64,000 nucleotides of DNA, taken from Amorphochlora amoebiformis (Eukaryota; Cercozoa; Chlorarachniophyceae). Below are positions 1 through 64,000 of this stretch, in pieces (position 1 is the first letter of the stretch; every line of letters begins with the position of its first letter). The stretch covers positions 124,001-188,000 of the forward strand of contig BAAHQB010000152.1 in NCBI GenBank assembly GCA_054601695.1, written 5' to 3'. Position numbers and translations under genes: made by a program. The notes below the pieces were generated by a model. The model saw only the letters and a program-made list of their open reading frames with translations. It did not search any database and had not been told where the DNA came from.

Positions 1-32
<32 letters not shown>

Positions 33-234
33 TATATGATATACCCACAATCTACCAGCTACGGTGAGACCACATCTCCGTTTATATTTATATATATATT
101 ATATATATATATATATGTATGTATATTATGCAAATAGATACGTAGTCTTTATACGTAGGTGCCTCTCGCAACCCCTGAGTCGGTATATGAGACCTCTTAC
201 TCGCTCAACTCGCCCGTTGAGTTTTTATGACCTG

Positions 235-285
<51 letters not shown>

Positions 286-497
286 GTATATATACAAGCT
301 CCAAAATGATGTTAGAGCAATCATATTATACAAAACGTTTCTTTTCACGTTATTAGTATGTACATAGGATTTGTCATACAATGTTTGCATACATATTATA
401 TACATATATATATATATATTCATAATAAATTATTTAGATATTTCTGTATAAGTATACATATAGAAATATAAATATATTATATATGGGTGTTTGTTCA

Positions 498-552
<55 letters not shown>

Positions 553-746
553 CAATATATATATGTACATAATTTTGTGTTATAGATACATTTATCATAG
601 AGCACATATAAGTGTAAACATGTTAATGCATATATATATATATACATGTATAAATATATATATACGTATATATGTACATAACCTAGATCCACTAACATGC
701 AATACCCATAAATCCTGTCTTCATTTGTTAAATGTAATCATCACAG
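1..746. other. Intron upstream of the first recognisable exon
   Basis: Mostly (TA)n. Two short unique islands lie at about 140-235 and 300-400. I tested an acceptor/donor pair around 157-181, but it cannot be joined in frame to the exon at 747. The 5' part of the methyltransferase gene must lie left of the window or in exons I cannot see. Confidence 0.5.
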
Positions 747-11709
<10,963 letters not shown>

Positions 11710-11796
11710 ACATCAACTAACCCTAAGCCGCCACAGCACCCCCACTACTCTATAACATCGCAGGGGCGCCTATGAGCCTCGGGAGATTTGACACGC

Positions 11797-12376
11797 TTAT
11801 GTCCTCTTCTGTCCCAGCTCGAAGTGCTTTGTGCGACCGAGGCAGTATTGAGACACGGAGAGGCAGTCTTTGCACTTGAGACGGACAGTGATCTTCTTGG
11901 TCGTCTTGACCTTCTTTCGGAACACAGGCTTAGTCTGTCCACCGAAGCCAGCCTGCTTCCGGTCGTAGCGTCTCTTACCTGAATAATGTCAGGGGGATTC
12001 AGGAGAGGGAAGAAGGTGATAAGAGGGAAGGGAAAGGGGGATTCCAGTGAGATCAATCAATTTTCGCGGCAAACTCTCTTTAAATTTCAACCTTGAGCCC
12101 CGCAAAAACATACAGCTATCCTATATTTCTATTCAGCAATATCCCTTTCGTTTCCTCAGAAAACCCCAGAAAGACCACGGAAAAAGAACCTTGTGCGAAA
12201 AGAGATGCCTTTCCGGGCTTGTACTGCGTTACACTAACAAGGCAGTGTTTCTTGCAATGCTTGCAATATGTCTTCTTTTTCTTGGGAAAGAACACCTGAT
12301 GTATTAGGTAAAAGAGTGAGCGGAAATGCCCATATTTGGACGGAAGGGACGTGGGGAAGCAGTCATCGCGCACCAT
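11797..12376 (-). CDS. Ribosomal protein eL42 (L44e, RPL36A/RPL44)
   Basis: Minus-strand exons 12374-12376 (the ATG alone), 12190-12295 and 11797-11978 (TAA at 11799-11797) join without phase conflict to 96 residues. Exon 2 reads [18 protein letters not shown] then [15 protein letters not shown]. Exon 3 reads [17 protein letters not shown] and [17 protein letters not shown], ending near [10 protein letters not shown]. These are the signature segments of eL42, a 60S subunit protein. The two CxxC pairs (CKHC and CKDC) that bind zinc are present. The protein is about 10 residues shorter than usual at the C-terminus, after KHFELG. An exon holding only the start codon is common in ribosomal protein genes. 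Stop codons of this gene and gene 1 are 87 bases apart, tail to tail. The introns (78 and 211 bp) are ordinary and not (TA)n. Confidence 0.93.
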
Positions 12377-12634
12377 CGTCGGATGTTTTCTTGTCTATTC
12401 TCCGTTGTGAAAATTTCGGGCGATTGGATTGGCATATCTTTTCGAGATATTTCCTATATCCTTCCTAGAATACTTTTTCGAGTGGAATATTCTAAAAGAG
12501 ATATCCTTTGATATCCTTATTAGGTATTCAAAGTCCATTCAGATCCCTACGGGTTCCTTAGATCTAGTAAACACGAATGGAGTCCTAAGCCCCCACAACC
12601 AAAAAAAGCGAGTATCCTGAGCGGAAATACTTTT
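12377..12634. promoter_or_regulatory. Divergent intergenic region, probable bidirectional promoter
   Basis: 258 bp between the eL42 start codon and the start codon of the gene on the plus strand. It contains repeated ATATCC/TCGAGATATTTCC-like motifs and no (TA)n. I see no certain TATA box. Promoter function is inferred from the head-to-head arrangement. Confidence 0.5.
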
Positions 12635-37148
<24,514 letters not shown>

Positions 37149-38088
37149 TTGATTGCAGATATCGAAACATTGATACCCGAGATATCGATGTTGATATATG
37201 TCAATGGCAACCGTAATCACCACTCGGGGCACCTGGCCAGTACGAGATGGAGATGAACCCTTTACAAGCTTTACACCGACGCGCACAAGGGCTATAAGTT
37301 GATAGGAATTCCTCAACTCCTTGAAGCGGCATCAAATGAATGGGTCGCCGCTCTCAAGCCAAGCTTCCGAAATCACCAACTGCTAGAACTAGACCAAGTT
37401 GATCTTAGGTGATGTCGGAGGCTTCCAGATTATACCCTAGATCTTGTAGATATACCATCTGGACGGTCCGTCAAGTGCTTGCATGGAGCGACGGTAAGCT
37501 AGACACTACCCGTTACCTACTACTACACTACTAGACTAGTACGAAATTGCGCCGCAACAGGTAGTAGGTATTTGATCATCAAGTTGAGTTCATACGGTTG
37601 TCATTGAAAAATCAGACGATTATCTTATTTAGTCTGTGTAATAATTTGGACACTTGCCAAATACTAGAAATACGGGCTGTTTATCTAGTTTATCGATGGC
37701 CTGACTCCGATCAGATAGTACTACTACCGTATGGAATGGCCGTCAACCCGATTAGACACTTATATTCTACTAGTCTCGTATTGCACTTTTAAAAACTTCA
37801 AAACCATGAAGCCTGAAATCTGTGATTAATATTAACATGCAGCGGATCATGGATATTACTCGGCCGTCACGATGCGCTAAGTTACAGAGTTAATCCAGTA
37901 AAAACCGCTAAACAAACCTCTTGTACGTCACGTGATGTGACGCGCATGCCACGTGTCACATACTAGACATAGTCCGTAGAGAGAAACTCACCCGTGTGCG
38001 AATTATGTGCAAGCTATGGATCTAACGCCTCGGCTAGTCGAAAATCAATCTTAGCTTCGATTTCCCCCTCTTCCCGATCGGCTCTCCT
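37149..38088. other. Intergenic region between convergent genes
   Basis: 940 bp of mostly unique sequence between the stop codons of the fusion gene and the minus-strand mL40-like gene. It holds a small inverted repeat around 37513-37570 (ACCTACTAC ... GTAGTAGGT). Short open frames lack splice or homology support. No gene seen. Confidence 0.6.
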
Positions 38089-38200
38089 TCATCTTCGCTG
38101 CATTTTGGAAGGCCAAGGTCTTGGTGGGGTCGAATCCTGGATATAAATATTCGAATATATATATATCATATATGTATATATGTATGTAGGTATATATACA

Positions 38201-38266
<66 letters not shown>

Positions 38267-38373
38267 TACATTACATCACATATGCATCTTTGTATGGACT
38301 TACACACACGTAGATACACACACACTTAGGTATATACATACATATACAAACACACACATAGACACACATACAC

Positions 38374-38405
<32 letters not shown>

Positions 38406-38413
38406 ATATGTAC

Positions 38414-38463
<50 letters not shown>

Positions 38464-39095
38464 CACATATAAAAATATGCATATGTACATCCATATAAGA
38501 TTAAACCAATATGCACACATATTGCACGAGAATATACCTTGAATCCATATGTACATCCACATAAGATTATACCAATATGCACACATATTGCAAGAGAATA
38601 TACCTGGAATCGGAGGTGTTTCGGTCCAAGGTCCAATTTCAAACGGAAAAGGCTCTTTTAACTATATATGTATGTATCTTATCATTATATATGTATGTAT
38701 CTTATGACTATATGTATGTATCCTATGACTAAATGTGTATGTATCTTATGACTATATATGTATATATCTTATGACTATATATGTAGGTATCTTATGACTG
38801 TATATGTGTGTAACTTACGACTGTGTATGTATGTATCTTATGACTGTATATGTGTGTATCTTACGACTGTGTATGTATGTATCTTATGACTACATATGTA
38901 TGTATCTTATACATATCTGTACCGTTCAATCTTATACATATATATATTTATATATATATATATATGTATATATATACATTTTATAGATATACATACATGC
39001 ATGTATCTTTTATATATATATATATATATATATGTACATTTGTATATATGTGTATACCTACCTCTATATATATATATATAGTAATATATATATAT

Positions 39096-39131
<36 letters not shown>

Positions 39132-39242
39132 CATGTTTGTACATGTGTATCATACAAACATACAAATCGGTCTTCGAGCCCATAAATAATTATATATATA
39201 TATATACACACACACAAATATATATATAAAAATACATATATC

Positions 39243-39305
<63 letters not shown>

Positions 39306-39755
39306 CATACCTATATATTATTAAACAAGCACACACACCGGTTTTCGAGCTTTTTCCTCTAATTTGGCGGGAAGCGCATTTATATATAATATGTATATAT
39401 GTATATATAGATATCTCCATATACATATTTTAATAACACCGGTTTTCGAGCTTCTTTCTTTAATTTGGCGGGAAGCGCATTGATATATAATATATATATA
39501 TATATATGTATATATATCTATACATATATATATATATATAGATATCTACGTATGCATATTTAATAACACCGGTTTTCGAGCTTCTTTCTTTAATTTGGCG
39601 GGAAGCGCATTGGTATATAATATATATATATATATATTTGTATATATATATATATATATATATAGATATCTACGTATACATATTTTAATAACACCGGTTT
39701 TCGGGCTTCTTTCTTTAATTTGGCGGGAAGCGCATTGATATATAATATACATATA

Positions 39756-39791
<36 letters not shown>

Positions 39792-39880
39792 TATCTACGT
39801 ATACATATTTTAATAACACCGGTTTTCGGGCTTCTTTCTTTAATTTGGCGGGAAGCGCATTGATATATAATATACATATA

Positions 39881-39918
<38 letters not shown>

Positions 39919-40238
39919 TAGATATCTACGTATACATATTTTAATAACACCGGTTTTCGGGCTTCTTTCTTTAATTTGGCGGGAAGTGCCTCGACTGCAC
40001 GCACTTTTGACCTTATCTTCTTGCTTAGGGCCCCATTCAATCTAAGACCAGTTGAGACATATATGTGTATATTTACAACTATATGTATATCTATATTAAT
40101 ATATATATATATATATATCTATATATATATATAATAATATATATATATATATATGTATATATCATGTATGGGATATTCGAATTAGAAGGAAGAGAGAGAT
40201 AGGAAAGATATAGGAAGATATATATATATATATATATA

Positions 40239-40279
<41 letters not shown>

Positions 40280-40350
40280 GGAGAGAGAGAGGGAGGAATA
40301 TTCGAGATAAAAGGAAGAGAGAGAGAGTGAGAGAGTGGAAATATATGTGA

Positions 40351-40398
<48 letters not shown>

Positions 40399-40727
40399 GA
40401 ATAATAGAAGGAAGAGAGAGAGAGAGAGGAAATATGTAAAGAGAAAGAACAGATATGGAAAATGAAAGTGTACATGTACATATATATATATATATATACA
40501 TATACATATGCGCATATATACATACACATATGCGCATATATCTACATATACATATTAAAAATATATATAATATATGTATGCATAAACATATACTGTTTTC
40601 ACATATATATATATATATACATGTATATATATATGTATGTATATTTATATATATGAGTGCGAATACGTACTTTCCTTTTTTAGCAGAAGTTATTTCACAT
40701 GTGCGCAACACATATTATATTCATATA

Positions 40728-40764
<37 letters not shown>

Positions 40765-41106
40765 CGCAATACAATATATATATATATATATATTTATATA
40801 AATATAAATATATACACTATACCCCTCCCTTCCCTCTCCTAACTCAATCCTCACATCTATCTCCCCCCCCCCCTTCTCGGCCCCCCCCCCCTTTCTTTCC
40901 CCCCCCCCCCAAAACCTGTTTCTCTCTTTCATATTCCTTCGTTGAATCTCCTTATAGTAGAATGTATCCATTTCGACCTCATTTGGGTTAGAGTCAGGGT
41001 TAGGGTTAGGTAGGGTTAGGGTTAGGGTTAGGGTTAGGGTTAGAGTTAGGGTTATAGTGTTAGGGTTAGTGTGATGGTAGTACGGTTAGGGTAACGATGT
41101 TAGGGT

Positions 41107-41190
<84 letters not shown>

Positions 41191-41239
41191 CCGCATCCGT
41201 TACAACATATTAAACGGGCCTTTTCCATGTACATTATAA

Positions 41240-41277
<38 letters not shown>

Positions 41278-42104
41278 CCGAGTTATGTTTCTGGGGTTAG
41301 GGTTAGGGTTAGGTTAGGGTTAGGGTTAAGGTGTTCCTAACCCTGGCATAATCCTAACCCTAACCCAAACCCTACCCCTGACATAATCCTAACCCTAACC
41401 CAAATCCTACCAACATCACCCTAACCCTAACATGCTGAATAATTTGATCCTAACACCAACACCATAGCCATGGTCCTAACCCTATCTGAACACAACCTTA
41501 ACCCTAAAACCCTAACCCTAACCCTAACCCTAACCCTAACCCCAGAAATATAGCCCCACTCTGTGGAGGAGTCAATGGTTTTGGGACTAAGACATGCTGA
41601 ATAATCTGATCCTAACCGCAGAGACATAACTCTAACCTTACACAAACATCATAGCCATGACCCTAACCTTAATATAACCCTAAGCTGTTAGGGTTGGCGT
41701 TATGAATAGGGTTGGGGTTATGGTTAGGGTTAAGGTGTTACGGTTACGATGTTAGGGTTAGGGATAGCGGTAGGGTTAGGGTTAGAGTTAGGGCTAGGGT
41801 TGGGATTATCGTTAGGTTTAAGTTGTTAGGGTTAGGGCTAGTGTTAGGATTAGGGTTACAGTGTTAGGGTTACGGTGTTAGGGTTACGGTGTTAGGGTTA
41901 GGGTGTTAGGGTTAGGGTGAGGGGTTATGATTTGGGTTGTGGTGTTAGGGTGAGGGATCCAGCATGCTATGCTTGGTTATATAAAACATATGTACATATA
42001 TATATATATATATTATGTTATATTATACTATATATATATATATATATTATAATGTATATATATATATATATATATATATATCTATGTATGTAGAAATATA
42101 TGTT

Positions 42105-42146
<42 letters not shown>

Positions 42147-42942
42147 GTACATATGTACATACACACATACATACCTGCTCCTTCGTCCGATCTTCAAACC
42201 ACTTCTCATGCGGCTGTTCCGGCTTGAGAAGGTCGATCTGCGCCTGCAACAGCTCGGGATTCGGCGCCCATCGTTCCTCCGTCTTCCCCTTCTTCTTCTT
42301 CTTCTTTTTCGTCGATTCCTAAAAAGCACGCAGGTCCCGTTTACTGTACACAGGTCCCGTTTACTGTACATGGGTCTCTTCTACACGTGTTCATTTTATA
42401 TGTATCCGTTTTCGTATGAATCTATCATTCGGTCTACATTGGCCGCGAGCGAAATACGTTCGCGCTGAAAACGGGAGGAATAACATGTAATTGAACTGGC
42501 TTTGAGAGTTGAAAGTCATGAATACTTGCAAATTAAATGTACACATGGAGGGTTGTTACACGTGAGAGCATGGTAATGCTGTGATGTGACCAGGTTTGTG
42601 TTTTGAGGATACATGTACACGTGTGAGGGCCGAGAGAAGATTCACTCGTGAACACGATGAAGAAAAGTGTCTATTGGTCACGATTCCATGCAGGTCGGTT
42701 AGTGCACATATACATGGAGATCTACGGGGTCTGTGAGCACGATGTAATGCAACCAAGCAGCCAGATGCAAAAACGCGATTTCGCCGACCGACCTTATTCC
42801 TTTTCGCTTGCTCTTTCTGTTGCTTAGAAAACAGCCTTACAGCACTGGGCGAAAAATTCGGTCTATACGGACTCAATCCCCCATTCCTTCCCGCCATCGG
42901 CCCGGCTTGCACAAGCTTTCGCCACAGACTGCGGACGCGCAT
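38089..42942 (-). CDS. Probable mitochondrial ribosomal protein mL40 (MRPL40/MRP-L28 family)
   Basis: Minus-strand exons 42793-42942, 42175-42318, 40916-40977, 39951-40041, 38604-38654 and 38089-38136 (TGA) join in phase to 181 residues. The N-terminus ([14 protein letters not shown], then [13 protein letters not shown]) is Arg/Ser-rich without acids, like a mitochondrial presequence. After a Lys-rich run comes [17 protein letters not shown] and a charged helical region. The C-terminal half has the spacing [15 protein letters not shown] ... GPKHLRF ... STPPRPWP, which resembles the conserved end of mL40 (leucine-rich helix, ...A...D..LF, then TPP). Size is near the usual 200 residues. A second ATG at 42897 would shorten the protein by 15 residues. 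The coding call is firmer than the family call. Confidence 0.6.
38475..38612 (-). repeat. Two copies of sequence at the donor of mL40 exon 5
   Basis: A 60-bp unit containing CATATGTACATCC, ATAAGATTA and ACCAATATGCACACATATTG occurs at about 38482 and 38548. It ends at the donor side of exon 38604-38654 (minus strand), so it again spans the start of an intron. Confidence 0.85.
38661..38925 (+). repeat. About 23-bp minisatellite (TATGTATGTATCTTATGACT)
   Basis: About eleven degenerate units next to the acceptor side of mL40 exon 38604-38654. Confidence 0.9.
39330..39975 (-). repeat. Tandem copies of the 3' edge of mL40 exon 4
   Basis: On the minus strand the exon end and donor (CCCGCCAAATTAAAG ... 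CGAAAACCG then GTGTTATTAAAATATG) recur with following intron at about 39821, 39694, 39569, 39440 and, degenerate, 39340. The true exon is at 39951. Spacing is about 125-130 bp. The most distant copy is most diverged. Confidence 0.93.
40861..40910. repeat. C-rich runs beside mL40 exon 3
   Basis: Three runs of 10 to 12 C, close to the donor of the minus-strand exon 40916-40977, where they read as G runs in the intron. Confidence 0.85.
40985..41955. repeat. Telomere-like array with strand switches
   Basis: TTAGGG-type repeats at 40985-41110 and 41294-41330, then CCCTAA-type from 41337 to about 41690, then TTAGGG-type again to about 41955. The TTAGGG to CCCTAA switch near 41330-41345 is a head-to-head junction. 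Copies of the unique element lie at about 41447 and 41563-41615. The array is within a minus-strand mL40 intron. Confidence 0.9.
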
Positions 42943-63922
<20,980 letters not shown>

Positions 63923-63963
63923 GTAAGGGAATATATATATATATATATATGTATATGTATATG

Positions 63964-64000
<37 letters not shown>

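Noticed and set aside
157-181. Small exon before the methyltransferase exon at 747
   Set aside because: The only phase that would connect contains a TGA stop.
37598-37792. 64-residue frame in the convergent intergenic region
   Set aside because: No splice sites, no recognisable motifs, AT-biased chance frame.

Overview
This is nuclear DNA from a eukaryote with long, intron-rich genes. It is probably a unicellular alga or other protist, but I cannot name the lineage. Very long (TA)n tracts fill almost every intron, and degenerate (CCCTAA/TTAGGG)n arrays are scattered inside introns. Genes are made of many short exons (24 to 459 nt). Once exons are joined across GT-AG introns (two to three apparent GC-AG, one possible GA-AG), the reading phase holds through dozens of junctions. 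Most long open frames in the window are only translations of (TA)n (IYIYIY) and are not genes.

Layout. (1) 747-11709, plus: the 3' part of a DOT1-type SAM methyltransferase gene. Its last intron carries a 4.5 kb PIF/Harbinger-like DNA transposon (6888-11423), with 22-bp terminal inverted repeats, a 3-bp GTA target duplication, an intact DDE transposase and a frameshifted partner gene on the other strand. (2) 11797-12376, minus: ribosomal protein eL42, convergent with gene 1 and divergent from gene 3. (3) 12635-37148, plus: a 46-exon gene for about 1378 residues. It joins a basic N-terminus, an EST1/SMG5-6-7-like 14-3-3/TPR region, a SPRY domain and a C-terminal Zc3h12a/Regnase-type NYN ribonuclease with all four catalytic aspartates. 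(4) 38089-42942, minus: a probable mitochondrial ribosomal protein of the mL40 family. (5) 44265 to beyond the right side, plus: cytosolic-type leucyl-tRNA synthetase. Its first 25 exons are here, with the HIGH motif but not yet KMSKS.

Two things stand out. The first is gene 3, an SMG6-like plan (EST1 region plus nuclease) in which the nuclease is Regnase-type and a SPRY domain sits between. The second is a pattern repeated in four of the five host genes: the piece of DNA spanning an exon-intron junction has been tandemly amplified into the intron. Copies range from near identical to badly decayed, and at one junction the array is a 22-bp minisatellite with an exact 506-bp higher-order period. 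A short unique element recurring inside the telomere-like arrays is a third candidate for something undescribed.
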